Positions 1 through 8,000 are shown, counted from the first letter of the stretch. The stretch: 64,000 bases of DNA from RGIG4608 sp045606265 (GCA_045606265.1 JAZURO010000165.1:1-64000), one strand, 5' to 3'. Made by a program: numbers and translations. The notes: generated by a model not told the origin, from the sequence alone.

Positions 1-124
1 GCCAACCCCTAAAGGGGTTAACCGCTCGACCCTTTAAGTGCAAGGCACGAGCCGAGCCGAGAGCCGAGCCAACCCCTAAAGGGGTTAACCGCTCGACCCT
101 TTAAGTGCAAGGCACGAGCCGAGC
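1..124. repeat. Two tandem copies of a 57-bp unit, period 67 bp
   Basis: Positions 1-57 and 68-124 are identical and are separated by 10 bp. Each unit carries a palindrome (AACCCC taaa GGGGTT) and a small GTGC/GCAC hairpin. The first copy starts at the window edge, so the array may continue to the left. It precedes a small gene and a large structured RNA candidate. Function is unknown: iteron, protein-binding array or RNA leader are all possible. Confidence 0.9.
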
Positions 125-152
125 AACACAAAAAGCAAAGGATTTTGAGGTT

Positions 153-287
153 ATGAAAAAGTTTTTCTTGAAATGTCTTGATGTTCTGATGTTCATTCTC
201 GGTCTTGACTGTGATATGCGTCGCAAAGCCGTTGACGAGGGCTTATGCGATTTTAGCGGTCAAGGTCGTGATAAGTATGGCAAGTAA
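153..287 (+). CDS. Small protein of unknown function (44 aa)
   Basis: I chose the internal ATG at 153 (MKKFFLKCLDVLMF...) rather than the upstream start inside the repeat. The N-terminal half is a hydrophobic, possibly membrane-associated helix. The C-terminal half is charged and ends in SGQGRDKYGK, an ending I associate with short conserved proteins of Firmicute mobile elements. The stop codon lies inside a perfect hairpin (279-295). The ribosome site is weak (gaggtt). Function not recognised. Confidence 0.5.
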   Translation: MKKFFLKCLDVLMFILGLDCDMRRKAVDEGLCDFSGQGRDKYGK

Positions 288-295
288 AACTTGCC

Positions 296-829
296 AACGC
301 CCATAATGCACAAGCCTCCTCGTGGTGTGGGTGGACAGCCTTTGGCTGACGGAATATGTGCGTTGCTGTAATGCTCAACCTTACCGAGCAATAGCGGTAA
401 AGGGGTACTCTTGCCTACAAGAGTAACGACCTTAACGATACAAAAAGGCGTCGCTTCAGGCGTGTGGGAGTAGACCCACGCCGCGTCAGATAGTGAAAAT
501 GGCAAGGGGTATGTGTCGAAACCCAAATACGGCTTGTATAACCGACAATAAGCACAAGTAATCTTTTTGAAATCTTGTGATATACCTTGCTTGACAAATC
601 AAGTTGTGTATGCTCCGACGGGGTGTGCGTTAAATGGCTTGAGGAGTAATGATGTTCCGAGCCTCGACGAGGTAAAGGCTGTTAGGTGTGTTGCAAGTCG
701 TAGGACTGACGAAAGTGTGATACACAAAAACTACGAAATTTGCGAGCCTACCGTAGTTATGAGATACGGTGGGCTCTTTGCATAAACCTATATATAAAGA
801 GCCCGATGCGATAAAGGTATCGGGCTTTT
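296..829 (+). ncRNA. Large structured RNA candidate (ROOL/GOLLD-like in style)
   Basis: There is no convincing ORF over about 530 nt, but many strong helices: TACTCTTG/CAAGAGTA (loop ccta), CCTTACCG/CGGTAAAGG, GCAAGG...CCTTGC, TTGTGTAT (604-611) with ATACACAA (720-727), and a 12-bp hairpin at 744-776 (GAGCCTACCGTA/TACGGTGGGCTC). It ends in an intrinsic terminator. Large ornate RNAs such as ROOL and GOLLD are known from Firmicute phages; I cannot confirm membership without a covariance model. Exact 5' end unknown. Confidence 0.55.
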
Positions 830-830
830 G
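799..830 (+). terminator. Intrinsic terminator of the large RNA
   Basis: Stem GCCCGAT (801-807) pairs with ATCGGGC (819-825), followed by TTTT. It closes the structured region and precedes the ribosome site of the gene at 884. Confidence 0.75.
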
Positions 831-883
831 AATATGGGCTTATGCCTGTAAATAAACTATATGCCAGCAAAGGAGATTTAACT

Positions 884-1651
884 ATGGCAAAAACATTTGC
901 AGAAATCGCATCGGTATGCGAAAAGGAAGCACAGGGCACCCTCAAAGAGGTGGTCGAGGCATTGCATAAAGGTGACCTCGTTGCGTACAGCAAGGGTATG
1001 TCCGCACTCAAGGAAAAGGTATCCACCCTCAATCTGTCGGTATGCAATGTCGAGTACGACAAGTTTATGCAGGCAGAAAACCCGATGATCGCCGCGGTGA
1101 AGCAGTTCTATATCGAGGTCTTCAAAATCAAGGAAGACCGTGATAAGGAAACCGATCTCATCACAGGTGTGAGCCTCGAAAAGAAAAAGGCTCGTATCGA
1201 CCTCGAAAAGTTCTGCGAGTTTGGTCGCCTCGATAAGACGTGGGCGTCCAATTCGGCAAAGCTTCTCGCCTTGCTCACCTTGCGTGAGACTGATGTGTAC
1301 TCCATCAAAGCGTCTGACCTCGCCAAGAAGAGTTATTACTTCATCAGTGCGGCGAACAAGAAGAAGAACGGTGAAACGCCTGACAGTAACACCCAGATCG
1401 TGTCGTTGCTTCAGGAAATCATCGACGGAGCAATTTTCGTCGATAACGGTGAGGGCAAAAACGCCTATAAGTGCAACAACCACGATATTGCCTTTATTCA
1501 GGACGCCGTAACCAAGATGGATACCAAGGAAAAGTGTACCATCGCAATGCTCAACGAGCGTCAGTTCAAGACCGTTATGATGTCGGTCTTCGCTCACTGT
1601 CTCGGTGAAGCGTACAAGGTCAAGACCCACGCTCCCAAGAACAACAAGTAA
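884..1651 (+). CDS. Phage protein of unknown function (255 aa)
   Basis: The start at 884 is set by AAAGGAG 8-9 nt upstream; an upstream in-frame ATG at 842 has no such site. The product MAKTFAEIASVCEKE... is mostly helical and Lys/Glu-rich, with no transmembrane segment or signal peptide. Codon choice leans to C-ending codons (CTC, ATC, AAG) more than most genes here, which can mark strong expression. It lies between two structured RNA candidates. No family recognised. Confidence 0.7.
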   Translation: MAKTFAEIASVCEKEAQGTLKEVVEALHKGDLVAYSKGMSALKEKVSTLNLSVCNVEYDKFMQAENPMIAAVKQFYIEVFKIKEDRDKETDLITGVSLEKKKARIDLEKFCEFGRLDKTWASNSAKLLALLTLRETDVYSIKASDLAKKSYYFISAANKKKNGETPDSNTQIVSLLQEIIDGAIFVDNGEGKNAYKCNNHDIAFIQDAVTKMDTKEKCTIAMLNERQFKTVMMSVFAHCLGEAYKVKTHAPKNNK

Positions 1652-1654
1652 TAC

Positions 1655-1833
1655 ATACTTGCATAGCAGACCATCGCCTGTACCAAGTTGCGGTGGAGTA
1701 AGCGTCACTAACGACGGGTGTAACCTTGCCTCGTGTGGCAACAAGCTTGCACGGTCTTATGTGGCTGAGACTTGTCAGCCTGAGTGATTTCTATATCGGG
1801 CTTCCTCGTTTGGGGAAGCCCACACTTTGTGTG
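1655..1833 (+). ncRNA. Structured 3'-UTR or small RNA candidate
   Basis: No ORF is supported here. Visible helices are CCATCGC/GCGGTGG, TTGCC tcgtgt GGCAA, GGCTGA cttg TCAGCC-type, and a strong GGGCTTCC (1798-1805)/GGAAGCCC (1814-1821) hairpin followed by CACA/TGTG. The last hairpins may be a terminator of the upstream gene, although the T-tract is poor. Identity unknown. Confidence 0.4.
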
Positions 1834-1866
1834 AAATCTGTCCGAACAATAAATCAAGACTAATGC

Positions 1867-1895
1867 TTGACAAATTGCGTTCGGTGTGATATAAT
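1867..1895 (+). promoter_or_regulatory. Consensus sigma-70/sigma-A promoter P1
   Basis: TTGACA at 1867-1872, 17-bp spacer, TATAAT at 1890-1895. A transcript would start near 1902 and carry a ~210-nt structured leader (hairpins GTAACCG/CGGTTAT, GGTATC/GATACC, AAGGC/GCCTT, GGCGTGT/AACACGCC) before the GTG start at 2113. Confidence 0.9.
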
Positions 1896-2112
1896 ATCCT
1901 TGTACGTAACCGAGTGGTGTCGGTTATGTATGGTATCGAAGAGATACCGTACGCATAAGGCGAAAGCCTTTCGCAACGGCTCTTGGCGTGTGCCGTAAAC
2001 ACGCCTTTCCCAATTCCACAACATTTTCAATGTATCACAAACGCCTGATAGTCGTTGTAACTAAATAATGTGTGCGGCGACTGTTCAGCCTCCGCAAGAA
2101 AGGAGTGTGCGT

Positions 2113-2496
2113 GTGAACTTTATTGAAAATGAATTCGCAAAAGATGTCATCAAGGCATTTCTTGCAAACTACAAGTCCAAAGATAATGACAAGTATGAAT
2201 TCAATATGGACAAGTGCGATAAGATGAACGATATTATTGCCTACTGTCAGAAGCTCGAAACAGAATATGATTGCAAGATCATCAGGTGTATGCTCGAGCC
2301 GAAGTACGAGCAGGGATATATTCAGGTTCTGTTCAGCGGTGAGCTTGCTCTTGGCGAAAAAGAAGCGAGCCTCAATGAATTTATCGACACTCTCAAGCTG
2401 TGTGACGGTATCAACATCACTACTAATCCCGCAGGTGAGGATCTGTTCCAGATTACGTTCTTTGTCGAAGACTTATGGATTCCCAAAAGCAAATAA
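2113..2496 (+). CDS. Phage protein of unknown function (127 aa)
   Basis: A GTG start at 2113 is preferred because AAAGGAG lies 8 nt upstream; the ATG at 2068 lies inside the structured leader. The product begins MNFIENEFAKDVIKAF and is a soluble alpha/beta protein without recognisable motifs. It is a single-gene transcription unit between promoter P1 and a terminator at 2509-2537. Confidence 0.65.
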   Translation: MNFIENEFAKDVIKAFLANYKSKDNDKYEFNMDKCDKMNDIIAYCQKLETEYDCKIIRCMLEPKYEQGYIQVLFSGELALGEKEASLNEFIDTLKLCDGINITTNPAGEDLFQITFFVEDLWIPKSK

Positions 2497-2508
2497 AATA
2501 TATGTTTG

Positions 2509-2537
2509 AAAAGCACCCTATTATTTAGGGTGCTTTT
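2509..2537 (+). terminator. Intrinsic terminator
   Basis: AAAAGCACCC (2509-2518) pairs perfectly with GGGTGCTTTT (2528-2537), with a 9-nt loop and a T-rich 3' arm. It separates the 2113 gene from promoter P2. Confidence 0.9.
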
Positions 2538-2589
2538 CTTATGTAAACAAAATCTGAAAAATTTATCCTAACAAATTTTCAAAAACCTC

Positions 2590-2618
2590 TTGACAAACAA
2601 AAATTCAGGTGTTATAAT
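2590..2618 (+). promoter_or_regulatory. Consensus promoter P2
   Basis: TTGACA at 2590-2595, 17-bp spacer, TATAAT at 2613-2618. The predicted start (about 2625) falls on the first copy of the CACTTTTAGACAAC box, so a protein bound there would block initiation. Confidence 0.9.
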
Positions 2619-2623
2619 AAAGA

Positions 2624-2637
2624 CACTTTTAGACAAC
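2624..2637 (+). promoter_or_regulatory. TTTAGACAAC box 1 (candidate operator)
   Basis: CACTTTTAGACAAC, located at the transcription start of P2. Four further full-length copies lie at 3064, 3880, 40161 and 48831, a degenerate one at 48611, and an inverted 10-bp copy at 38091 inside promoter P4. Confidence 0.6.
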
Positions 2638-2667
2638 ATACGCGTTAAACGCAGAAAGGATTATGTT

Positions 2668-2964
2668 ATGGGATGGACACCCGCATTAGAAGTTTGTGAT
2701 AAAATTCAAGTAATTCTTAACTCTTTTGGAGTGCCGTATTCCGTAAATCGTGGATGCGTGACGACCGCGCCCATTAAGAGGGAAGTAGCAAGGTCAGTTC
2801 TCGATGTATTGGCTTCTGATAGGCAGATTAAGCAAAGAACTACTGCTCAAGTCAGCACAAATCAAGATGGAATATCAATATGTGTAAACAGTAATGGGAC
2901 AGACGCTGTTTTCGACACATTTTATACTCGTCAGCACTATATGAAAAGGTATGCAAGTGGCTAA
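2668..2964 (+). CDS. Phage protein of unknown function (98 aa)
   Basis: The ATG at 2668 follows AGAAAGGA. Reading frames upstream run through the promoter and are not coding. The product MGWTPALEVCDKIQV... has no recognised domain. Its last 22 nt overlap the 5' end of the tRNA-Tyr gene, so mRNA and tRNA share sequence; tRNA processing would truncate this message. Confidence 0.5.
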   Translation: MGWTPALEVCDKIQVILNSFGVPYSVNRGCVTTAPIKREVARSVLDVLASDRQIKQRTTAQVSTNQDGISICVNSNGTDAVFDTFYTRQHYMKRYASG

Positions 2965-3052
2965 AGCGGGAGACCGTAAATCTTCGCCTTATAAGCTTGG
3001 TGCACAAGTGGCTTGTCTGGCTTCGGTGGTTCAAATCCACCCCTTTTCACCA
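2943..3052 (+). tRNA. tRNA-Tyr (GTA), oversized 110 nt
   Basis: Acceptor GAAAAGG (2943-2949) pairs with CCTTTTC (3042-3048), followed by A73 and encoded CCA. The anticodon arm GGAGA-CCGTAAA-TCTTC gives GTA, with unusual C at position 33. The T-arm is GGTGG-TTCAAAT-CCACC. The variable region is about 39 nt against about 13 in normal tRNA-Tyr, and contains a D-arm-like stretch (TGCACAAGTGGCTTG) resembling the real D arm, suggesting internal duplication. Confidence 0.75.
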
Positions 3053-3063
3053 AACAGATAAAA

Positions 3064-3077
3064 CATCTTTAGACAAC
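3064..3077 (+). promoter_or_regulatory. TTTAGACAAC box 2
   Basis: CATCTTTAGACAAC, two mismatches to box 1. It lies between the tRNA-Tyr 3' end and the ribosome site of the variable protein gene, 25 bp before the start codon. Confidence 0.5.
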
Positions 3078-3102
3078 GATAAAACGAAGGGAGATATTTG
3101 AA

Positions 3103-3855
3103 ATGTCAGAAAGAGAAACCGTTGTGACGCCTGAAGCAATCGGGTTGCCACAAAATGTAGCGAATGCGATAAACAGCATTCAGGAGTTTTGTCAAGGAAG
3201 AACCACGGGCTGCTCGGGGTGTCCGTTGTTTGCAGGTATGCCCGGCGAGAGCACGGGGTGCATCTACCAGAACTTTATTCCCGCAGAGATACCCGTGCAA
3301 AAGATCGTTGATATGAATTCGTACAATGTGTCTGGTGCTACAGACGGTTTGCCAACCATAGGCAGTCAAGTCAGACTTGGCAGATGGAAGTACATCGTTC
3401 TTGACTATGTCGGGGAAAACGTGCTTTTACTGCACTATGACTTTGTAAACTATGCGGCTTTCGGAGACGACGCAGATTATGCGTCGAGTAGCATTCGTCG
3501 GTATCTGAACGAGGAATACTATAACGAGCTCGTAGCGGTTGTCGGAGCAGAAAATATAGTTAAACATCGTGTAGACATAACACCAGAGGACGGAAGGGCT
3601 GATTACGGATTTGTCGAAGACAATGTGTCTTTGATGACTGTTGACAGTTATCGTAAATACAGTAAGCATATTCGTTCCGACGGATGGTGGTGGACTGCGA
3701 CACGAAAGAGTGCAATCGAGGATAGCGGATACGCTCGTGACGTTTGCTGCGTCGACTCGGGTGGCGTTCTGGTCTGGGACGACTGCGGCATTGACGACGG
3801 CGGCGTTCGCCCGTTTTGTATCTTGAAATCTTGTGTCTTGACTACTTGTAGTTGA
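3103..3855 (+). CDS. DGR variable protein 1 (remote target), 250 aa
   Basis: The start is set by AAGGGAG upstream of ATG 3103. The N-terminal ~70 residues carry a Cys cluster (CQGRTTGCSGCPLF and GC) that may bind metal. The rest resembles the C-type-lectin-like DUF6273 fold used by DGR targets, ending GGWWWTA... then GGVRPFCILKS. Codons in 3733-3815 match the template repeat at 15240-15322 except at 11 template adenines. Target residues are thus hypervariable, probably for ligand binding. It is separated by 11 kb from its RT. Where it acts is unknown; no signal peptide is seen. Confidence 0.85.
   Translation: MSERETVVTPEAIGLPQNVANAINSIQEFCQGRTTGCSGCPLFAGMPGESTGCIYQNFIPAEIPVQKIVDMNSYNVSGATDGLPTIGSQVRLGRWKYIVLDYVGENVLLLHYDFVNYAAFGDDADYASSSIRRYLNEEYYNELVAVVGAENIVKHRVDITPEDGRADYGFVEDNVSLMTVDSYRKYSKHIRSDGWWWTATRKSAIEDSGYARDVCCVDSGGVLVWDDCGIDDGGVRPFCILKSCVLTTCS
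3733..3815 (+). other. DGR variable repeat VR1
   Basis: 83 bp colinear with the template. All 11 differences fall at template A (A to G mostly, A to T twice), for example AAC to GAC, TAC to TGC, AAT to GGT, AAC to GTC. The 3' part GGCGGCGTTCGCCCGTT is identical and A-free, as expected of the initiation-of-mutagenic-homology end. Confidence 0.92.
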
Positions 3856-3858
3856 GAC
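3835..3858 (+). other. Hairpin just downstream of VR1
   Basis: GTCTTGACTAC (3835-3845) and GTAGTTGAGAC (3848-3858) pair over 11 positions (two G-T pairs when read as RNA) with a 2-nt loop. DGR targets often carry a cruciform-forming hairpin a short distance 3' of the variable repeat, where it aids cDNA retrohoming. Confidence 0.6.
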
Positions 3859-3879
3859 AAAATTCTTGGTCTAAAAAAC

Positions 3880-3893
3880 CACTTTTAGACAAC
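3880..3893 (+). promoter_or_regulatory. TTTAGACAAC box 3
   Basis: CACTTTTAGACAAC, identical to box 1, ending 17 bp before the nadR start codon. No good -35/-10 pair is visible directly upstream. Confidence 0.55.
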
Positions 3894-3910
3894 GAACAGG
3901 AGATAAAATT

Positions 3911-5035
3911 ATGATTCATTCCTATCAGACACCCTTAACGGGCAGTAAGATCGGTGTCGTCTTTGGCTCTTTTGCTCCGCTTCATCAAGGTCATCTTGAC
4001 TTGATAATGAGAGCAAAGAAAGAAAACGACGGCGGTTGCCTCGTAATAGTCTGTGGTTATAGCGGTGATAAGGGTGAACCGCTAATGCCACACGATAAAA
4101 GATATCGCTATGTAAGAGAGTTCTTCGCTGACGACGATTTAGTTGCGGTCTATGCAATAAATGACACCGAGATCGGCATCGACAGATACCCAGACGGGTG
4201 GAACGGGTGGATGACCGAGTTCGATAAGATTTGGTGCAAAGCGGTCGCACGAGGAATTGCAGAACCTCACAAGGTTTGGTATGTTGGCGACGAGGTATAT
4301 GCCAAAGACCTTGCCGACAGATTTAACGAGGAAGCTATTCTCGTAAATCGCACAGATGAAAATCCTATCTGTGCAACAATGATCCGTAACAATCCAATCG
4401 CTCATTGGGACAAGATAACTTTCCCGTTCCGCAGAGTGTTTAGCACAAACATCTTGATTTGCGGAACTGCCTCAGAGGGTAAGAGCGTTATGACGGCAGA
4501 CCTCGGAAAGTATTTCAACGCTCCATACAGTTACGAGTGGGCGAGAGACTATATGAAAGAAAGCTGCGTATCAGACTGGGAGCTTGACGGCGCGGACTTT
4601 ATGGCATTTCTTGAGGGGCAATATAACCTCAACAAGAGACTGATTAACTCTCCCGCAAATCACGGCATTTTCTTTGCGGATTCCGATGCAATGGTTACAA
4701 AGATGTATGCCGAATACTATGCGACGGACGAAAGTTGTGCTCTTACGAAAGAGGAGTACGAAAAGGTTGCTGTTATGGCGGACGAGCTAACGAGAAAGTC
4801 TAAGTGGGATATCATCTACCTGTTGTGTCCTCACGGAACATTTGTGGATGACCACGAAAGATTTATGGCTCATTCGGGAGAAAAAGAAAGATGGGAACTC
4901 TTTGAGTTGCTTTGCAACAACATTAAGGCGTCTGGTAACTGGGATAAGGTCGTTGTGCTCGACGGCGGTTACTGGAATAACTTCAAGAAAATCGTTGACG
5001 ATGTCAGGAGGATAATCGAAAATGGTCAAGGTTAA
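3911..5035 (+). CDS. nadR: NadR-like bifunctional NMN adenylyltransferase / ribosylnicotinamide kinase
   Basis: 374 aa. The N-terminal nucleotidyltransferase has the HxGH signature HQGH at residues 25-28 after GVVFGSFAPL. The C-terminal kinase has a Walker A loop GTASEGKS at 185-192. Known family reactions: phosphorylate nicotinamide riboside to NMN, then adenylate NMN to NAD. The helix-turn-helix of enterobacterial NadR is absent. It overlaps pnuC by 14 nt, so uptake and conversion are coupled. Together with NAMPT at 29076 it could finish a phage NAD salvage route. Confidence 0.9.
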   Translation: MIHSYQTPLTGSKIGVVFGSFAPLHQGHLDLIMRAKKENDGGCLVIVCGYSGDKGEPLMPHDKRYRYVREFFADDDLVAVYAINDTEIGIDRYPDGWNGWMTEFDKIWCKAVARGIAEPHKVWYVGDEVYAKDLADRFNEEAILVNRTDENPICATMIRNNPIAHWDKITFPFRRVFSTNILICGTASEGKSVMTADLGKYFNAPYSYEWARDYMKESCVSDWELDGADFMAFLEGQYNLNKRLINSPANHGIFFADSDAMVTKMYAEYYATDESCALTKEEYEKVAVMADELTRKSKWDIIYLLCPHGTFVDDHERFMAHSGEKERWELFELLCNNIKASGNWDKVVVLDGGYWNNFKKIVDDVRRIIENGQG

Positions 5036-5714
5036 GGATTGGCTTAAGAAAGAGTTTTGGACAGGGTACACCCTGTTTGAAAAGTTGTTTATGCTCACAA
5101 TGCTTGTGATGCAGGTTGTCGTATTCTGTGTCGCTCCCGACACTCCTCTTGGGATTGTCGCAGGGATTGCGGGAGTTATATCCGTTGTCCTTTGTGCCAA
5201 AGGTAAGGTTTCATTCTATTTTATCGGGTTTGTTCAAACAGTAACGTATCTGTTCCTCGCTTGGCAAAACAATTTTTACGGCGAAGTCATCGAGAATATT
5301 TTCTATCTTGTGACGATGATTTGGGGTATTTTCGTTTGGAAGAACAATATGACAGAAAATGACGACGGAACGTCTGATGTAACCGCTAAAAAGTTCACAG
5401 GTCTTCAGTGGGTTTTATCCATCATTGGAACGGTAGTCGCAACGGTAATTATGGGGTTTGTTCTTAACAAAATCGGAAGTGCACAGGCGTATACAGATGC
5501 GGCGACCAATGTGATGGCAATTTTTGCTCAACTGCTTATGGTGAGAAGATACCGAGAGCAGTGGATTTGGTGGATTGTAATTGACTTGCTGTGCATCAAA
5601 ATGTGGTTCGTAGCGGGCAACTGGTCGATGGTAGCTATGTATGTTGCTTGGACAGCGAACTGTATTTACGGCTGGTACAATTGGAGCAAACTCAACAAAC
5701 AGCAAACAACATAA
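5022..5714 (+). CDS. pnuC: PnuC-like nicotinamide riboside transporter
   Basis: 230 aa with about seven hydrophobic segments. The family signature is visible in WQNNFYGEVIENIFYLVTM and the following W-rich helix. PnuC moves nicotinamide riboside across the cytoplasmic membrane, with trapping by phosphorylation in NadR, which is encoded directly upstream with overlapping ends. The C-terminal helix has the usual aromatic run. Phage pnuC-nadR pairs are known from other large phages. Confidence 0.9.
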   Translation: MVKVKDWLKKEFWTGYTLFEKLFMLTMLVMQVVVFCVAPDTPLGIVAGIAGVISVVLCAKGKVSFYFIGFVQTVTYLFLAWQNNFYGEVIENIFYLVTMIWGIFVWKNNMTENDDGTSDVTAKKFTGLQWVLSIIGTVVATVIMGFVLNKIGSAQAYTDAATNVMAIFAQLLMVRRYREQWIWWIVIDLLCIKMWFVAGNWSMVAMYVAWTANCIYGWYNWSKLNKQQTT

Positions 5715-5720
5715 AGAATA

Positions 5721-5740
5721 ACCGCTCCGAGAGGAGCGGT
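5721..5740 (+). other. Hairpin before tRNA-Glu
   Basis: ACCGCTCC gaga GGAGCGGT, 8 bp, five bases before the tRNA. It lacks a T-tract, so a processing signal or transcription attenuator is as likely as a terminator. Confidence 0.5.
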
Positions 5741-5744
5741 ACAC

Positions 5745-5819
5745 GGTGGGTTAGTCAAGTGGTTAAGACATTGCTCTTTCACGGCAATGACACGGGTTCG
5801 ATTCCCGTACCCACTACCA
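5745..5819 (+). tRNA. tRNA-Glu (TTC)
   Basis: Acceptor GGTGGGT/ACCCACT, D stem GTC/GAC, anticodon arm TTGCT-CTTTCAC-GGCAA giving TTC, T-arm ACGGG-TTCGATT-CCCGT, A73 and encoded CCA. 75 nt, regular cloverleaf. Confidence 0.93.
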
Positions 5820-5873
5820 GATGCTATAGCATCAAAAATTCGGGCAAAGCCCAGAAAAAGAAAGGGAAAACCT

Positions 5874-6272
5874 ATGAAAATCACTCTTCACAGAGACGTA
5901 GCAAAGTACGTTCTCACCTCCACCATCAAGAAGGAAGACCTTGAGCTCGTCAAGAAGTATCGTCCTGACGCTCTGAAGATCAAGGACAGCGATGGCAACG
6001 ACATCTTCGGTATGTCTTTCGTTGCTGGTAAGCCTTGCATCTCCAAGAACGGCGTAACCTTCGGAGCAGTCAACGCAGACGGTCTCGCAATCGTCACCGG
6101 CGATATTCCCGAGAAGCTCCCCGAGGGCACTCCCAATGCTGGTGAGTACGTAGCCGATGTTGTCGGCGCAGCTCTTGCTCACGTCAACACTCTCGAGGCA
6201 GCACTCCCCGCGGTGGTTACGGCTATCAAGGCTGAGAGAGCAGCTCTCATCGGTGGCATCACCAACGCCTAA
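5874..6272 (+). CDS. Protein of unknown function at head of Ub-like operon (132 aa)
   Basis: The ATG at 5874 follows GAAAGGG; frames upstream run through the tRNA. The product MKITLHRDVAKYVLTS... looks like a compact alpha/beta domain followed by an Ala-rich helix. It directly precedes the Ub-like protein, E2-like, JAB and E1 genes with the same spacing style, so it probably belongs to that system, perhaps as accessory or modification target. No family recognised. Confidence 0.7.
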   Translation: MKITLHRDVAKYVLTSTIKKEDLELVKKYRPDALKIKDSDGNDIFGMSFVAGKPCISKNGVTFGAVNADGLAIVTGDIPEKLPEGTPNAGEYVADVVGAALAHVNTLEAALPAVVTAIKAERAALIGGITNA

Positions 6273-6354
6273 TTAAGGCACCCTGAGGCGATAACAGGGT
6301 TACGAACACCAACAACCAAAACAAAAACATTTGATTTTAAGGAGAAAAGTAATT

Positions 6355-6597
6355 ATGATTTCGATCAATGTAAGAACCAACACCACCCGCCGCACCGTTT
6401 CCGCAGATGTTACCTCCACTCCCCGTGAGGTTTTCGCCGAGCTTGGCGTTGATACCTCTACTTCGATGGTTAACCTCGACGGTGCAATCCTCTCCGCAGC
6501 AGACTTCGGCAAGACCTTTGAGGAGCTCAGAGTTGCCGACGGTTCCACTGCGAACCTTAACGCCATTGTCAAGGCAGATGGCGCACTTGCGCTCTAA
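6355..6597 (+). CDS. Ubiquitin-like beta-grasp protein (80 aa)
   Basis: The start at 6355 has AAGGAG upstream. The pattern is beta-beta-alpha-beta-beta: ISINVRTNTTRRTVSAD, then the helix around TPREVFAELGV, then NLDGAILSAADFGKTFEEL and a last strand LNAIVKADGAL. This is how small Ub-like proteins in phage E1/JAB operons look. There is no C-terminal Gly-Gly; it ends DGALAL, so either the JAB protein trims it or conjugation uses another chemistry. The assignment rests on pattern plus operon context. Confidence 0.65.
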   Translation: MISINVRTNTTRRTVSADVTSTPREVFAELGVDTSTSMVNLDGAILSAADFGKTFEELRVADGSTANLNAIVKADGALAL

Positions 6598-6626
6598 TTA
6601 GGTAAGACAGAAAGGGGTGAAATACC

Positions 6627-8000
6627 TTGCAAATTTCCAAAGAAAGGATGAGGCTGGTAGGTCGCGAAGCCGATAATATCCTTGGCGGAGCAAATTCCGT
6701 AAATGGCGACTACTCGTTGGCGGCTTTTTTGAGAGCCATTATCATCGAGCGTACCGAGTGGACTCTTGATAGTGTTATTAAGGGTTCCACCGTCTTGATG
6801 CATAGAATCGGCAATGAGCGAGACATCAGAGCCGCTTTTGACGCAGACGGATATGCGGTTATCATCTGCGAAACAAGAAATGGGTATTTCCCGAGCGAGC
6901 TGACACACGAAGGTTGGGAGTCTCTTGATAAGCCTCCGTACCCTATCAGCCGATACTTGAGCCAGTTTGCGAAAACCAGAGTTTTTGTGAATGTGGACAA
7001 GCAGAGAGTTGTGGTTGCTGTTGACAGACAGGCTACGACTAAGTGGATACAGGGATTTATCTCGACCTTTGCCAGAGTGTTTCGCTGGTATTTCACCTCT
7101 GAACTCTCTGCTGAAGAGCAGGCATTTTTCAAGGCTATCTCTGTAAACAACAAGGATGTGAGTGAAGCTGAGGCAGAAAACATCCTTGTTGACTACATAA
7201 ATCGTGCCGCCGAAAAACTTGACTTCAGAGATATGTCCTTGCATAAGTACCTCGATGGCTTTGAAAAGACAATCAAGGAATCGCAGTTATCGTCGTATAG
7301 AAGTGCTGTCAACAACAACATCAACTCGATTCAGCGATATCAGCTTGAGATGGAGAAGCTTTACAGACAATTGTCCGACAATCAGAGATTGCTCAAGGCG
7401 CTTGAAGAATCTCCCGAGGAGTCAACTACGGAATTGTTTGACTTTTTCAGCAGTCACAAGTGTCTGGATATCGTTTACACGGATGGTGACACAATCAAGT
7501 TTGGAATTACGGAGACTCTTGAGTTTTACGATGAGGATGAGTTCATCTCCGTCTACAATAGAAAGAGATCTTATATTCATACCGAGGCATCGTCAGACGA
7601 AATTCCGAGAGTTATGAATGCGATTTTTGCGGAACACAAGGGTATGTTTGTTGTCAATGCAGTATTCTCTTTGAGCAGTATGAGATACATCAGTATGCAT
7701 AAAGAGCTCAGCCGCGAAGATTTGCTTCCTCACCCGCACATTTATTTCTTCAGATGTTCGGGAGGAAACGACCAGTATTATTCCAAGTATGCCGATAGCG
7801 GAGAGTGGCAGCTTGCCATTGAACAGGCTATTGGCGCGACAAAAAACTTGAACTTTGGCGACTCGACCGTTGTCGGCAATATGATTAACTGGCTCGACCG
7901 TCATAGAAGTGTGCGTTGTATCAAACTCACCGACGGCAAGATGGTATCGGTGAATGAATTTCTCAAAATCTTAAACGAAGGAGAACAGCAGAATGGCTAA
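6627..8000 (+). CDS. E2-like conjugating protein with N-terminal extension (457 aa)
   Basis: I take the TTG at 6627 because AAAGGGGTG sits 7 nt upstream; the next ATG (6648) has poor spacing. Residues about 215-265 form a coiled coil. The C-terminal part carries H369-P-H371...C377 (HPHIYFFRC), the His-Pro-His then Cys arrangement seen in prokaryotic E2/RWD-like domains, with C377 the candidate thioester cysteine. It overlaps the JAB gene by 8 nt. The E2 call is inference from motif and neighbours. Confidence 0.6.
   Translation: MQISKERMRLVGREADNILGGANSVNGDYSLAAFLRAIIIERTEWTLDSVIKGSTVLMHRIGNERDIRAAFDADGYAVIICETRNGYFPSELTHEGWESLDKPPYPISRYLSQFAKTRVFVNVDKQRVVVAVDRQATTKWIQGFISTFARVFRWYFTSELSAEEQAFFKAISVNNKDVSEAEAENILVDYINRAAEKLDFRDMSLHKYLDGFEKTIKESQLSSYRSAVNNNINSIQRYQLEMEKLYRQLSDNQRLLKALEESPEESTTELFDFFSSHKCLDIVYTDGDTIKFGITETLEFYDEDEFISVYNRKRSYIHTEASSDEIPRVMNAIFAEHKGMFVVNAVFSLSSMRYISMHKELSREDLLPHPHIYFFRCSGGNDQYYSKYADSGEWQLAIEQAIGATKNLNFGDSTVVGNMINWLDRHRSVRCIKLTDGKMVSVNEFLKILNEGEQQNG

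Noticed and set aside
878..1744. Long minus-strand ORF (288 codons) opposite the 884 gene
   Set aside because: It is the antisense shadow of a well-formed + gene with a strong ribosome site; no minus-strand ribosome site or promoter and no plausible protein motif.
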